DNA of 64,000 nucleotides, taken from CAZSDU01 sp964605775 (lineage in GTDB: Bacteria > Bacteroidota > Bacteroidia > Bacteroidales > FEN-979). Each line of letters begins with the position of its first letter. The first letter of the stretch is position 1. The stretch spans positions 24,005 to 88,004 of the forward strand of contig CAZSDU010000010.1 of the NCBI GenBank assembly GCA_964605775.1, written 5' to 3'. Positions 49,393-58,876 of the stretch are shown here, piece by piece. Position numbers and translations under genes: made by a program. Below the pieces are notes generated by a model. That model did no database searches. It had not been told where the DNA came from and was given only the letters and a program-made list of their open reading frames with translations.

Positions 49393-51792
49393 ATGAAACA
49401 CAAGCTACATTCTTTAATTTTCTCATTGTTCATTATTTTTTTTCCGGGTTTTTCCTGGGCGCAATATGCAACGATCAAGGGAAATATCACTGATGAAAAG
49501 AATGCAGAACCCTTGCCCTATGTGAACATCGGGATTAAGGATAAATCTACGGGCACCTTTTCTGACAGCAATGGGGCTTACCGTCTTGAACTTCCTAAGG
49601 GAGATTATGACTTGGTGATCTCCTATGTCGGATATGAAAAAATGCAGAAGTTTATTCATGTGGATGGAAAGAAGACTTATACCCTTGATTTTACCCTGAC
49701 ACCGATATCGAAGGAGTTAAGCACGGTGGTGGTATCCGCTTCCAAATATGCCCAGAAAATTCAGGAATCAGTTAGTTCTATTGAGGTTTTAAAGCCAAGG
49801 ATACTGGAGAGCACCAATATTCAGACCGTGGATAAAGCCCTGGAGCATATGCCCGGGGTCACCATTGTCGACAACGAGCCTCAGATCAGGGCTGGAAGTG
49901 GTTTCAGCTCCGGCCTGGGAAGCCGTGTCATGGTGTTGGTGGATGAAATACCTTTACTCCGGGGAGATGCCGGACGCCCCGAATGGGGGCTGATGCCGGT
50001 TTATGGAATTGATCAGATTGAAGTGGTCAAAGGCGCTTCTTCAGTGGTTTACGGATCTTCTGCCCTCAATGGTGCAATTAACGTGCGTACGGCCTGGCCC
50101 AAGGACGATGCGGAAACCAAAATCAGTACTTTTCTTGGCATGTACAGCAAACCCGAACGGAAATATGCTACTCCCTGGACAGGGATGAATCCTTTGCAGT
50201 ACGGGATTACCGTGGCTCATTCCCAGAAACTGAGCAATATTGATTTGATCGGCAATGTCAGTTATTTCAATGACCAGGGCTATATTGGCGCCACGCCTGA
50301 ATCCGCCATAACCGACCCTGCCCAATCCACCACGGGATCCTATAACCGTTACCTGAAAGCAGGATTTAACACCAGGGTTCGATCCAAGAATGTCTCAGGA
50401 TTACATTATGGCATCAACGGGAATTTTATGTATACTCAAAATGCCCAGGTTTATTTCTGGCTGAATGGGGATACCAACTTATACCGCCCCTATCCGGGAG
50501 CCATTTCAAATTTCAAGGTGTTCACTTTTTATGTGGATCCTTTCATTAAGTACTATGGGGCAAAAGGAAGCACCCATATGCTTAAGAACCGTGTTTTTTA
50601 CAATAATACGGATGCCAACAATGATCAGTCGAATATGTCGGTGACCATTTATAATGAGTATCAGTACCAGAAAAAATTCAGTAAACTGGGCGATCTTATC
50701 CTGGTGGCCGGGATCATGAATACTTATGCGTATGCTTACGGGCAGGTATTTTCTGGTAAACTGGCACCCGACAGTACGACTACCCTGGGCGAAAACGGAA
50801 CTTTCTGGTCAGACAACCTTGCTGTTTTCGGTCAGTTGGAGAAAAAATTCTGGAAACGGCTGAATGTTCTTTTCGGTTTCAGGTATGAATTTTTCCACTT
50901 ACAGGAATTGACCCAGAGCAAACCCGTATTCCGCGCAGGATTGAATTACCAGGCGGCAAGAGGTACCTTCCTCCGGGCATCCGTTGGTCAGGGCTATCGT
51001 TTCCCTAGCATAGGGGAGCGTTACATCACAACCAATTCCGGAGGTTTTGGCTTTTACCCCAATCCCCGCCTTCAGCCGGAAAACAGCCTGAGTGTTGAAG
51101 TGGGAGGCAAACAGATGTTCCGCATCGGGAAATTCCTTGCCATGGCTGACCTGGCATTGTTTTACGAAAGCTATGATAATTATGTGGAGTTCAACTTCGG
51201 GATATGGGGACGCAGCCTGAATTTATCGAAAAACATGGGCTTCAAATTTTTTAATACCGGTCCTGCCAGGATTTATGGGTTGGATGCCTCCGTTGCAGGG
51301 CAGGGCGACATTGCCCGTAACCTCAACCTCTCCGTTCTTCTTGGCTATACCTACTCCATCCCTCAGGCACTCGATACGGGATTTGTATTTTATCAAGACA
51401 GGGTTTTTTGGTTGAGCTATAACACCACCTCCACCGATCAATCCAATAATATTCTGAAATACCGGGTTCAACATTTGCTGAAGATGGATGTTGACCTGAC
51501 ATTTCACCGCTGGACAGGCGGGATCAGCGGGAGGTATTACAGCTTTATGCAGAATGTCGATAAGTTTTTCTATGATTATGACCGTCCCGGATTTTTTAAC
51601 ACTGGGATAAAAAAATACAGGGAAGAAAACGATCATGGTACTTTTATTATGGATGTCAGGTTGAGCTATACCCTTCGCAGCTTCAGGTTGTCGGCCATTG
51701 TTAACAATGTCATGAATACCGAATTTTCTCTTCGTCCCTGTACCATTGAACCTCCGCGTTTTACAACGCTTCAAGTCATTTATACCATTTAA
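49393..51792 (+). CDS. TonB-dependent receptor with carboxypeptidase-like domain
   Basis: 799 residues from ATG 49393 (a TTG at 49384 is poorer and close to the promoter). Signal peptide (MKHKLHSLIFSLF... WAQ), then a carboxypeptidase-like domain (~24-105: TIKGNITDEKNAEPLPYVNI), a plug (~110-230; GGDA-like VYGSSALNGAINVRT) and a barrel. The region around RFPSIGERY and the DNYVEFNFG strand resemble siderophore/metal receptors, but the ligand is unknown. It is followed by a T9SS protein gene 16 bp on. Confidence 0.9.
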   Translation: MKHKLHSLIFSLFIIFFPGFSWAQYATIKGNITDEKNAEPLPYVNIGIKDKSTGTFSDSNGAYRLELPKGDYDLVISYVGYEKMQKFIHVDGKKTYTLDFTLTPISKELSTVVVSASKYAQKIQESVSSIEVLKPRILESTNIQTVDKALEHMPGVTIVDNEPQIRAGSGFSSGLGSRVMVLVDEIPLLRGDAGRPEWGLMPVYGIDQIEVVKGASSVVYGSSALNGAINVRTAWPKDDAETKISTFLGMYSKPERKYATPWTGMNPLQYGITVAHSQKLSNIDLIGNVSYFNDQGYIGATPESAITDPAQSTTGSYNRYLKAGFNTRVRSKNVSGLHYGINGNFMYTQNAQVYFWLNGDTNLYRPYPGAISNFKVFTFYVDPFIKYYGAKGSTHMLKNRVFYNNTDANNDQSNMSVTIYNEYQYQKKFSKLGDLILVAGIMNTYAYAYGQVFSGKLAPDSTTTLGENGTFWSDNLAVFGQLEKKFWKRLNVLFGFRYEFFHLQELTQSKPVFRAGLNYQAARGTFLRASVGQGYRFPSIGERYITTNSGGFGFYPNPRLQPENSLSVEVGGKQMFRIGKFLAMADLALFYESYDNYVEFNFGIWGRSLNLSKNMGFKFFNTGPARIYGLDASVAGQGDIARNLNLSVLLGYTYSIPQALDTGFVFYQDRVFWLSYNTTSTDQSNNILKYRVQHLLKMDVDLTFHRWTGGISGRYYSFMQNVDKFFYDYDRPGFFNTGIKKYREENDHGTFIMDVRLSYTLRSFRLSAIVNNVMNTEFSLRPCTIEPPRFTTLQVIYTI

Positions 51793-51808
51793 CCAAAACA
51801 TTAAAACG

Positions 51809-52762
51809 ATGAAAAAACTACTCAGTGTGATCTTAACTATGTTTGCAATCCAGGCAGGTATTGCACAATCGGTACTCCCCAATGGTGATTTTGAAAACTG
51901 GACCCAGGTGGGCGTTGCTCCTGCTCAGATCTGGCAGGTGGATGGCAATTTCTGGGGGACCCTGAATGAATTGTATTTATTACCCACTCCATCAGGACCT
52001 GCTACTGTTTTCAGAACGGATACCTGTTATTCAGGTCAGTATGCAGCCAGACTGGCTTCAGGCTTGATGTTATATATGCCTCAGGATATTTTTATTCCCG
52101 GAATGCTGGGCACTACTCAGCTTGATATGGTAAATGCCACCATTCATTTGGGTAAACCTTGTCCGAATTGCAAACCGCTCAGGTTTAAGGGTTATTATAA
52201 ATACAAACCGGTAAATGGCGACTCCTGTACTGCGCTTCTGGTAGTATCCAAATGGAATAGCAATTTAAATAAAAGAGATACCGTGGGATTTGTCCGCCAG
52301 GATTTTTATGGGATTGTTGACACCTATACGGCTTTTGACCTTGCTGTGAATTATATCAATCCTGATTTGGCTCCCGACAGCCTTACCATTCTTCTGGTTT
52401 CCAGCGGTGGTTTCAGCGTGTCCAACCTTCAGGGCGGAGCAGGACAAGTTGGCAGCACCATGTGGGTGGATGCGGTGACAGTTGATTATCCGGCCGGAAT
52501 TCAGCAGCTTGTGGGCAGGGATATTGTCGTAAACACCTTTCCTAATCCGGCTACCAGCCTTTTAACGGTTGAACTTGGAGAAAAACTGAATGCCGGGATC
52601 ATCGAGATTTTTGATGTCAATTCCAGACTGATAGGAACGTTTGGTTTAAAGGAACTGAGAAATTCGATTCCTGTAAGTCAGTTTGCAAACGGAAACTATT
52701 TTTATAAAATTCTTGATGGAAAATATTTCCTGAATTCCGGAACCTTTATCATTAAAAAGTAA
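51809..52762 (+). CDS. T9SS-secreted protein, possible carbohydrate-binding-like domain
   Basis: 317 residues from ATG 51809; the longer frame (51746) would overlap the receptor gene and lacks a signal peptide at its start. MKKLLSVILTMFAIQAGIAQ is the signal. The mature N-terminus NGDFENWTQVGVAPAQIWQ and a jelly-roll-like pattern resemble carbohydrate-binding modules seen in T9SS proteins. The C-terminus is a type A sorting domain (TFPNPATSLLTVEL, then FANGNYFYKILDGKYFLNSG). Substrate unknown; it may cooperate with the upstream receptor. Confidence 0.8.
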   Translation: MKKLLSVILTMFAIQAGIAQSVLPNGDFENWTQVGVAPAQIWQVDGNFWGTLNELYLLPTPSGPATVFRTDTCYSGQYAARLASGLMLYMPQDIFIPGMLGTTQLDMVNATIHLGKPCPNCKPLRFKGYYKYKPVNGDSCTALLVVSKWNSNLNKRDTVGFVRQDFYGIVDTYTAFDLAVNYINPDLAPDSLTILLVSSGGFSVSNLQGGAGQVGSTMWVDAVTVDYPAGIQQLVGRDIVVNTFPNPATSLLTVELGEKLNAGIIEIFDVNSRLIGTFGLKELRNSIPVSQFANGNYFYKILDGKYFLNSGTFIIKK

Positions 52763-52782
52763 TTTATTTATAATAAGAGATT

Positions 52783-54006
52783 ATGATTGAAGTGAAAAGC
52801 TCTCAAATGGCGATGGACCTCGAAGACCAATACGGGGCTCACAATTATCATCCGCTGCCAGTGGTTTTATCCAGAGGAAAAGGCGTTTTTATGTGGGATG
52901 TGGAAGGTAAACGCTACTATGATTTCCTGTCTGCTTATTCTGCGGTCAATCAGGGTCATTGTCATCCCAGGATAGTGGAAGCCCTGGTGGCTCAGGCACA
53001 AACCCTGGAACTTACTTCCAGGGCATTTTATAATGATGTCCTCGGGGTTTACGAACAATTCATCACGGAATTTTTTGGCTATCAGCGTGTATTGCCCATG
53101 AATTCAGGAGCAGAAGGAGATGAAACAGCCCTTAAATTGACGCGTAAATGGGCCTATAAAGTGAAAGGAATTCCCGAAAATCAGGCAAAAATAATTTGCT
53201 GTTTAAATAATTTCCATGGTCGTACCATTACCGTGATCTCTATGTCGAGCGATCCGGATGCCCGTAAAGATTTCGGACCTTTTACGCCTGGCTTTATCTC
53301 TATTCCTTACAACGATTTGAATGCCCTCGAAAAAGTTCTGGAAGATCCTACGGTTGCAGGGTTTCTGGTAGAACCCATACAAGGTGAAGCAGGGGTGTTT
53401 GTCCCGGATCAAGGCTACCTGAAAAAAGCCTATGCCTTGTGCAAGGTAAAAAATGTTTTGTTTATTGCCGATGAAGTTCAGACGGGTATTGCCCGTACCG
53501 GGAAATTGCTGGCCTGCGATTGGGAAGATGTTCGCCCCGATGTGCTCATTTTAGGCAAGGCTCTTTCCGGAGGAGTCTATCCGATTTCTGCCGTGCTGGC
53601 AGATGATGAGATCATGTTGACCATTCATCCCGGAGAACATGGTTCGACATTTGGAGGCAATCCTGTTGCCGCAAAAGTTGCCATGGCTGCACTGAGCGTG
53701 ATCCGCGATGAGAAACTGGCGGAAAATGCTGAAAAAATGGGAACCATTTTCCGTGATGAACTCCGGAAAATTAACTCCCCCTATATCGAGTTAGTCAGGG
53801 GAAAAGGATTGTTAAATGCCGTGGTGATCAAACCTTTTAACGGAAAGACGGCCTGGGATGTATGTCTGAAGATGCGCGACAACGGCCTCCTTGCCAAACC
53901 CACCCATGACCACATCATCCGCTTTGCACCTCCTTTGGTGATTACCGAAGAGCAGATCCACGAGGCTGTGGAAATCATTCGTAAATCCATCAAGGAACTC
54001 GAATAA
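52783..54006 (+). CDS. rocD: Ornithine--oxo-acid transaminase
   Basis: 407 residues. Class III PLP aminotransferase: PLP lysine Lys259 in LGKALSGGVYP, Asp230 in FIADEVQTG, MNSGAEGDETALKLTRKW and the YGAHNYHPLPVVL start are diagnostic for ornithine aminotransferase. It converts ornithine and 2-oxoglutarate to glutamate semialdehyde and glutamate, linking arginine and proline metabolism. Related acetylornithine aminotransferases are possible, but the YGAHNYHP start favours RocD. It ends 7 bp from a convergent TonB receptor. Confidence 0.94.
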   Translation: MIEVKSSQMAMDLEDQYGAHNYHPLPVVLSRGKGVFMWDVEGKRYYDFLSAYSAVNQGHCHPRIVEALVAQAQTLELTSRAFYNDVLGVYEQFITEFFGYQRVLPMNSGAEGDETALKLTRKWAYKVKGIPENQAKIICCLNNFHGRTITVISMSSDPDARKDFGPFTPGFISIPYNDLNALEKVLEDPTVAGFLVEPIQGEAGVFVPDQGYLKKAYALCKVKNVLFIADEVQTGIARTGKLLACDWEDVRPDVLILGKALSGGVYPISAVLADDEIMLTIHPGEHGSTFGGNPVAAKVAMAALSVIRDEKLAENAEKMGTIFRDELRKINSPYIELVRGKGLLNAVVIKPFNGKTAWDVCLKMRDNGLLAKPTHDHIIRFAPPLVITEEQIHEAVEIIRKSIKELE

Positions 54007-54013
54007 TTATGGC

Positions 54014-56440
54014 TTAAAAACTCGCGATCAGTTTCAGATTGAACATGCGGGGAGTGAGATAGTTGGGGATGGCATATTCCCGGCCGGAAATATCTTTAAT
54101 CCATAGATAAGATACGGTATTGCTGATTTGCAGAAGATTGAAAACTTCCAGCGACACCCACATCTGGTTGAAAACACGGAGTGGGTTTCTGGCAGAGAAT
54201 TTTGTCCTTTCCCCAATGAGTTGTTTAGAGAGCCCGATGTCAACGCGACGATAGGCCGGGATGCGCAAGGTTTGATCTTTTCTTGGAGTATTGGGGGGGC
54301 CGAAAGGTAATCCGGTACCATAGATCAAGGTCAGGTTTACTTTCCAGCTTGGAAATTTCGGGATATAATCCTGGAAAAAGATAGCCAGGTTGATGAGCTG
54401 ATCGGTAGGTCGGGGGATCCAGGATCCCTGGAAGTATTCTTCCGTTTTCATAATGGACAGGCTGGCCCATGATTCCGCACCTTTCACAAACTCGCCGTTG
54501 ATACGAAAATCAATACCCGTGGCATAACCATGGGCATCATTGGTTCCGTAATAACGGATTTGCATATTATCCACCTCATAAGGAATGAGGTTGGAGATAT
54601 ATTTATAATAAACCTCTGCCACAAATTTGAATGGTCGTCCCCAGGCTTTGAAATACAGGTCGCTGCCTAACACGATATTAATGGCAGTCTGGGCTTTCAG
54701 ATTGTTTACCAGATTGCCGCTGATATCCGTCATTTCACGGAAAGTAGGGGGTTGGGAGTAGCAACCCGCAGACAGTCTGAAAACCGTTTCTTTTTTCCAA
54801 TGGGGCTTGAACGATATACTCGCCCTTGGATTCAGGCAAAGCTGGTTGTTATAATCATAATAAATACTCCTGAGCCCCGCTGTCACAGAAATATCACTGA
54901 AAGCGTTTTTAAACGTCCAGGTGTTCTGAATAAAGGCAGCAACCCTATTGGTGTTCAGGGTGTAATTCACTTTTACAACATGGGTCAGCAGCAAGGGGTC
55001 ATGGGGAGGGTTGACAACCCCCAGGGAATCGCCGGGGCGGGGCAGGGAATACCCTGCAGAATCCTGAAGTTCCCATTCATTCATGATGTTTTTAAAGGAA
55101 TCATATTCATATTTCATACCCCAGATCAGCTGACTCCTGTTTTTTTCCCAGGACCCCCGGTGTTCTATGCTGAATACGGTTCCTTTCAGAAAATTCCGGG
55201 CATGTTCAAGATATGCACCTACCCCCAGGATCTCAGTAACCTGACTGGATGATTCTGACCCCTGGAATAACTCCAGTTTCCCCAACCAGTATTCTCCCGA
55301 TATATCATAGGTCTCCTCCTCTCGGGTCTGATACACAGAAGAAATAAGTTTCAAACGGAGATGCTGGTTGGGTTTATAGCTAAGCGTGGCGGCGGCAAGC
55401 CAGTTTTCGTAACGGTCCACTTCCTGCCCGTCGAAATAGATCTTTATTTTATACGCTTCATCCAGGGTGCCGAAACTGGTTTCCCGTGTTTCAGGGATCA
55501 GTCTGTAAGAATTATTGGAATAAGTGCCGAGAATGGAAAGCTCCCATTTTTTTGATATATCATAGTTCAACATGCCCTGTACATCAAAAAATCTTGGTTT
55601 ATAATTCCCTTTTGTGTCAAGGCTTTTAAGAAAATAGGAGTTGGTCTTGTACCTGACCCCAAACAGGTAAGAGAATTTTTTTCCGATCAATCCTTCCAAA
55701 TGGGCATTGGCGCCCAGCAGACTGATGTCAAAAGATCCGGCGAAACCCATGGGTTTTTTGTAACGGATGTCGAGCACAGACGACATTTTATCCCCGTACC
55801 TGGCATCGAATCCTCCGGCTGAAAAAGATATCCCTGAAACCAGGTCGGGATTGAGAAAGCTCTGCCCCTCCTGCTGACCTGAACGAACCAGGAAAGGACG
55901 GTTCATTTCTATGTCGTTTACAAATACGAGGTTTTCGTCGAAGTTTCCCCCCCTGACGGAATATTGTGAGCTGAGTTCATTTCGGGAAGAAACCCCAGGC
56001 ATGGTTTTAATCAGGTCCTCGACACTGGCATTGACACTGGGAATGAAAGTTACGGTTTTCGGATCGATACGGCTGAAGGTATTGGTACGTAACTGCTGAT
56101 CTTTGACTTCAATGGAGGAAAGTTCCCTGGAAATTTGTCTTAGAACAAGCCTGATTTCTTTGTGTTCAGCTGGTTTCAGGAATACCTGAACAGAATCTGT
56201 TTCATAACCAATAAATGAATACTGCAGTGTGATTTTTTGATTAGCAGGGACATCGAGTTCAAAATAACCATGTTTGTCTGTCGTGGTGCCCAAAGGAGTA
56301 TCCTTTACGGCAAGATTGACATACTCTATGGCTTCGTTTTCATTATTGCTGACGGAACCTGAAAGTTTAGCGGTCTGGGCATTGACTTCAGCAATCAGAA
56401 GCAGACAGAACAAGAATCCGGTGATAATTTTATACTTCAA
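54014..56440 (-). CDS. TonB-dependent receptor with carboxypeptidase-like domain
   Basis: 808 residues from a TTG start at 56440, 4 bp after the stop of the upstream gene. This start gives a proper signal peptide (MKYKIITGFLFCLLLIAEVNAQ), whereas the ATG at 56515 would add 25 lysine-rich residues and overlap the upstream gene by 71 bp. Domains: carboxypeptidase-like (KLSGSVSNNENEAIEYVNL), plug (SQYSVRGGNFDENLVFV) and barrel. The ligand is unknown. The companion gene upstream also has a carboxypeptidase-like domain. Confidence 0.88.
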   Translation of the reverse strand: MKYKIITGFLFCLLLIAEVNAQTAKLSGSVSNNENEAIEYVNLAVKDTPLGTTTDKHGYFELDVPANQKITLQYSFIGYETDSVQVFLKPAEHKEIRLVLRQISRELSSIEVKDQQLRTNTFSRIDPKTVTFIPSVNASVEDLIKTMPGVSSRNELSSQYSVRGGNFDENLVFVNDIEMNRPFLVRSGQQEGQSFLNPDLVSGISFSAGGFDARYGDKMSSVLDIRYKKPMGFAGSFDISLLGANAHLEGLIGKKFSYLFGVRYKTNSYFLKSLDTKGNYKPRFFDVQGMLNYDISKKWELSILGTYSNNSYRLIPETRETSFGTLDEAYKIKIYFDGQEVDRYENWLAAATLSYKPNQHLRLKLISSVYQTREEETYDISGEYWLGKLELFQGSESSSQVTEILGVGAYLEHARNFLKGTVFSIEHRGSWEKNRSQLIWGMKYEYDSFKNIMNEWELQDSAGYSLPRPGDSLGVVNPPHDPLLLTHVVKVNYTLNTNRVAAFIQNTWTFKNAFSDISVTAGLRSIYYDYNNQLCLNPRASISFKPHWKKETVFRLSAGCYSQPPTFREMTDISGNLVNNLKAQTAINIVLGSDLYFKAWGRPFKFVAEVYYKYISNLIPYEVDNMQIRYYGTNDAHGYATGIDFRINGEFVKGAESWASLSIMKTEEYFQGSWIPRPTDQLINLAIFFQDYIPKFPSWKVNLTLIYGTGLPFGPPNTPRKDQTLRIPAYRRVDIGLSKQLIGERTKFSARNPLRVFNQMWVSLEVFNLLQISNTVSYLWIKDISGREYAIPNYLTPRMFNLKLIASF

Positions 56441-56444
56441 TTGT

Positions 56445-57104
56445 TTATTTGAGCCTTTCTTCCTGGGATTTGAATTTTCCTTCTTTCCAGGCTTTAATAA
56501 ATTGAACCCATGCAAAGGGGTTAAAGATGTTGAATGGTTGTTGCTGCCCGAAATAATATAATTTACTGGTCTGGTTCTGAATAAAGTTGTTATAATTCAT
56601 CTGGGCATCCATGGGATAGTTTTCGGCCCTTACCCGGATATCATAAGCAGCGAGGTTTTTCCGGGCGATTTCAATTTCGTCATCCGGTATTTTAGTGTCC
56701 ACAAAGGCACGCTTGAAATCATCCAGCGTAGGCCAGGGGAAGATAAATGCGGCCGGCAGGGTTAAGGTGTCGGCGGTCATCAGTTGGATAAGAGAATAGC
56801 GGTTTTTGGTTATGGTATCCGGGATGATAAAGGAGACAGATTTATATCCCAGGGCTTTGAAAAGCACGGTATCGTTTTTATGGGCAACAAATGAAAAATA
56901 CCCGTTGGCATCGCTGGTCGATCCTTTATGTGACCTGGTTACCAGGACTTTGGTAAAAGGCACGGGATTCAGGCTGTCGGCCGTAATGGTAACTCCGGAA
57001 AACTGAATCAGGTCTGCATCCTGCTCTGAGCGCTGGGCCTGCAGGTGATGGTTCCCAAAACATAATCCGGCAAGCAGTATCAAACAAAACCAGCGTTTAC
57101 TCAT
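56445..57104 (-). CDS. Secreted carboxypeptidase-like regulatory domain protein
   Basis: 219 residues. Signal peptide (MSKRWFCLILLAGLCFGNHHLQAQ), then a single carboxypeptidase-like beta-sandwich (~35-110: FSGVTITADSLNPVPFTKVLV, STSDANGYFSFVAHKNDTV) and a helical C-terminal half (LDDFKRAFVDTKIPDDEIEIARKN). The family occurs alongside TonB receptors in Bacteroidota. Function is unknown; the tight coupling to the TonB receptor suggests a periplasmic partner. Confidence 0.75.
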   Translation of the reverse strand: MSKRWFCLILLAGLCFGNHHLQAQRSEQDADLIQFSGVTITADSLNPVPFTKVLVTRSHKGSTSDANGYFSFVAHKNDTVLFKALGYKSVSFIIPDTITKNRYSLIQLMTADTLTLPAAFIFPWPTLDDFKRAFVDTKIPDDEIEIARKNLAAYDIRVRAENYPMDAQMNYNNFIQNQTSKLYYFGQQQPFNIFNPFAWVQFIKAWKEGKFKSQEERLK

Positions 57105-57176
57105 TCAGGGTGGTCAAAAGGGTGGTGATAGAATAACGTTACTTCCTTGATTTTATTTCCCGGTTTGTGAGCAAAA

Positions 57177-57210
57177 AAAATGCTGTCACCCGGATGAGTA
57201 ACAGCATTTT
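57177..57210. terminator. Rho-independent terminator of rpmB
   Basis: Stem AAAATGCTGT / ACAGCATTTT with a 14-base loop. On the minus strand it is followed by a run of eight Ts, as expected of a terminator downstream of rpmB (stop at 57226). Confidence 0.85.
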
Positions 57211-57225
57211 GTCTGAATAAACCGT

Positions 57226-57465
57226 TTATTTTTTTAAAAAGCCTTTTTCTCTGGCTTCCTGGATGCAGGGGTATATGCCCTTTTTATTGATGGTTCTCAG
57301 GGCAGCAGCAGAAACTTTCAACGAAATTTCACGATTTTCTTCAGCAATAAAGAATTTCTTATTTTGAAGATTGGGGTTGAATTTACGTTTCGTTTTGTGA
57401 TTGGAATGAGAGACTTTATTCCCGCCCATGGCTTTCTTACCTGTTATTTCGCAAATCCTTGACAT
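57226..57465 (-). CDS. rpmB: 50S ribosomal protein L28
   Basis: 79 residues, a normal L28 length for Bacteroidota. The family start MSRICEITGKKAMGGNKVSHSN and the KRKFNPNLQNKKFF and SLKVSAAALRTINKKG segments are conserved. Most Bacteroidota genomes place rpmB beside rpmG (L33); no L33 gene follows here, since a terminator comes right after the stop. Promoter-like TATCTTTG lies 38 bp upstream. Confidence 0.97.
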   Translation of the reverse strand: MSRICEITGKKAMGGNKVSHSNHKTKRKFNPNLQNKKFFIAEENREISLKVSAAALRTINKKGIYPCIQEAREKGFLKK

Positions 57466-57502
57466 GACTTTTCAGTTTAAAATGCTGTTTCAAAATGGAG
57501 TG

Positions 57503-57510
57503 CAAAGATA
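57503..57510 (-). promoter_or_regulatory. Bacteroidota -7 promoter element for rpmB
   Basis: Minus-strand TATCTTTG, an exact TAnnTTTG match, 38 bp upstream of the rpmB ATG. Confidence 0.55.
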
Positions 57511-57552
57511 GACCAATTTTTTTAAAGTAACAAGGAGGGGTAAAAAAATAAT

Positions 57553-58797
57553 TTACGATTTAGTATGTAATTTTTTTCTCAGCATATTTAACGCCTGAAG
57601 CGCTGTCCGGCGGATATTCCTTTCCCTGTTGTCGCCAAAGAGAAATTGCCGGGCAAACACTTCTTCAGGAGTGGCTATTCCTATCCAGGTTGTCCCGACG
57701 GGTTTGTCTTTGCTGCCTCCTTCCGGGCCGGCGATGCCGGATGTCGCAATGACATAGTCGGCATTAAAACGAAGCTTTGCACCCAGGGCCATTTCAATGA
57801 CCACTGCCTCACTCACCGCGCCGTATTTTTCTAAACTTTCAGGTAAAACCCCCAGCAATTTTTTCTTCACTTCATTGGAATAAGCAACCAATGATCCCTT
57901 GAAGTATCCCGAACTGCCCGGTACCGAAGTGATTAGATGGGCGATGTATCCACCCGTACAGCTTTCGGCAGTGGCCAGGCTGCCAGCTTTTTCGGAGAGA
58001 AGGTGTCCGGTTACTTTTTCCAGTGTATCCTGGTCAAAACCAAAAAAATGTTCAGGGATCAGGGACTGGAGCTTTTTTACTTCCGCTTCTACGATCTCAC
58101 GGATTTCGTTTTCATTGGTTCCTGTGCCGCTCAGCCTGAGCCTTACGATGCCCGGTTGCGGGAGGTATGCCAGTCTGACGGAAGCCGGAAGCTTGCTTTC
58201 CCATGCTTCAATTGCTGCGGCTAAAAAAGACTCTCCAATACCCTGTGTAAGGATGGTCTTATGATAAATGGCTTCAGCCTGGAATTTTTCCTTTAGGCGC
58301 GGGATGATTTCGTCGGTCATCATGGCTTTCATCTCAAATGGAACGCCTGGCATGGAGACAAACACTTTGGTATTTTTCTCAAACCACATTCCCCTCGCCG
58401 TTCCCAGTTCGTTGGGGATCCCGATACAAGCTTCAGGCAATTCTGCCTGCTGACGGTTAAGTTCTGTCAACGGATATCCGCGGCGGGTAAAAAGTGATTC
58501 AATGTCATGAAAAGCGTCCTCATTGAATACCAATTTGGTATTAAAAAAATCACAGAGCGTTTGTTTTGTGATATCATCCCGGGTAGGGCCGATTCCTCCT
58601 GAGATAAGAATGATTTCTGCACTTTGCTCTGCTTCTTGAAGGGCATGGATAATTTCCTCCCGCTCATCTCCGATAACATTTATACCCTTCACCTTAAAAC
58701 CGGAAAGGTTGAGTTGCTCGGCCATCCAGGAAGCATTTGTGTTAACGATCTGTCCGATCAGCAATTCATCGCCTATGTTGATAATTACAGTATTCAT
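57553..58797 (-). CDS. cinA: CinA-family protein (nucleotide-binding and nicotinamide nucleotide amidohydrolase domains)
   Basis: 414 residues from ATG 58797. The longer frame to 58911 adds an unconserved tail and overlaps a divergent gene's start. The N-terminal MoCF/COG1058 domain starts MNTVIINIGDELLIGQ and has ISGGIGPTRDDIT; the C-terminal CinA domain has TAESCTGGYIAHLIT and ATSGIAGPEGGS. Homologues hydrolyse ADP-ribose and deamidate NMN in pyridine nucleotide recycling. A TATCTTTG element ends only ~5 bp before the ATG. Confidence 0.94.
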   Translation of the reverse strand: MNTVIINIGDELLIGQIVNTNASWMAEQLNLSGFKVKGINVIGDEREEIIHALQEAEQSAEIILISGGIGPTRDDITKQTLCDFFNTKLVFNEDAFHDIESLFTRRGYPLTELNRQQAELPEACIGIPNELGTARGMWFEKNTKVFVSMPGVPFEMKAMMTDEIIPRLKEKFQAEAIYHKTILTQGIGESFLAAAIEAWESKLPASVRLAYLPQPGIVRLRLSGTGTNENEIREIVEAEVKKLQSLIPEHFFGFDQDTLEKVTGHLLSEKAGSLATAESCTGGYIAHLITSVPGSSGYFKGSLVAYSNEVKKKLLGVLPESLEKYGAVSEAVVIEMALGAKLRFNADYVIATSGIAGPEGGSKDKPVGTTWIGIATPEEVFARQFLFGDNRERNIRRTALQALNMLRKKLHTKS

Positions 58798-58801
58798 GGT
58801 G

Positions 58802-58809
58802 CAAAGATA
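58802..58809 (-). promoter_or_regulatory. Bacteroidota -7 promoter element for cinA
   Basis: Minus-strand TATCTTTG, an exact TAnnTTTG match, ends 5 bp before the cinA ATG. If it is the promoter, the mRNA would be leaderless or nearly so. Confidence 0.5.
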
Positions 58810-58854
58810 TAAAACAGATCGGGCCTTTGCGCCTGCTTCCTTGGCATTTTTAAC

Positions 58855-58862
58855 TATCTTTG
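58855..58862 (+). promoter_or_regulatory. Bacteroidota -7 promoter element for the nucleoside phosphorylase gene
   Basis: TATCTTTG matches TAnnTTTG exactly, 15 bp before the ATG at 58877. Confidence 0.55.
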
Positions 58863-58876
58863 TAAAAACGTTTGCT

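Noticed and set aside
54752..55252. 166-codon plus-strand frame inside the TonB receptor gene
   Set aside because: Antisense shadow of a long, well-supported receptor gene; no motif of its own.
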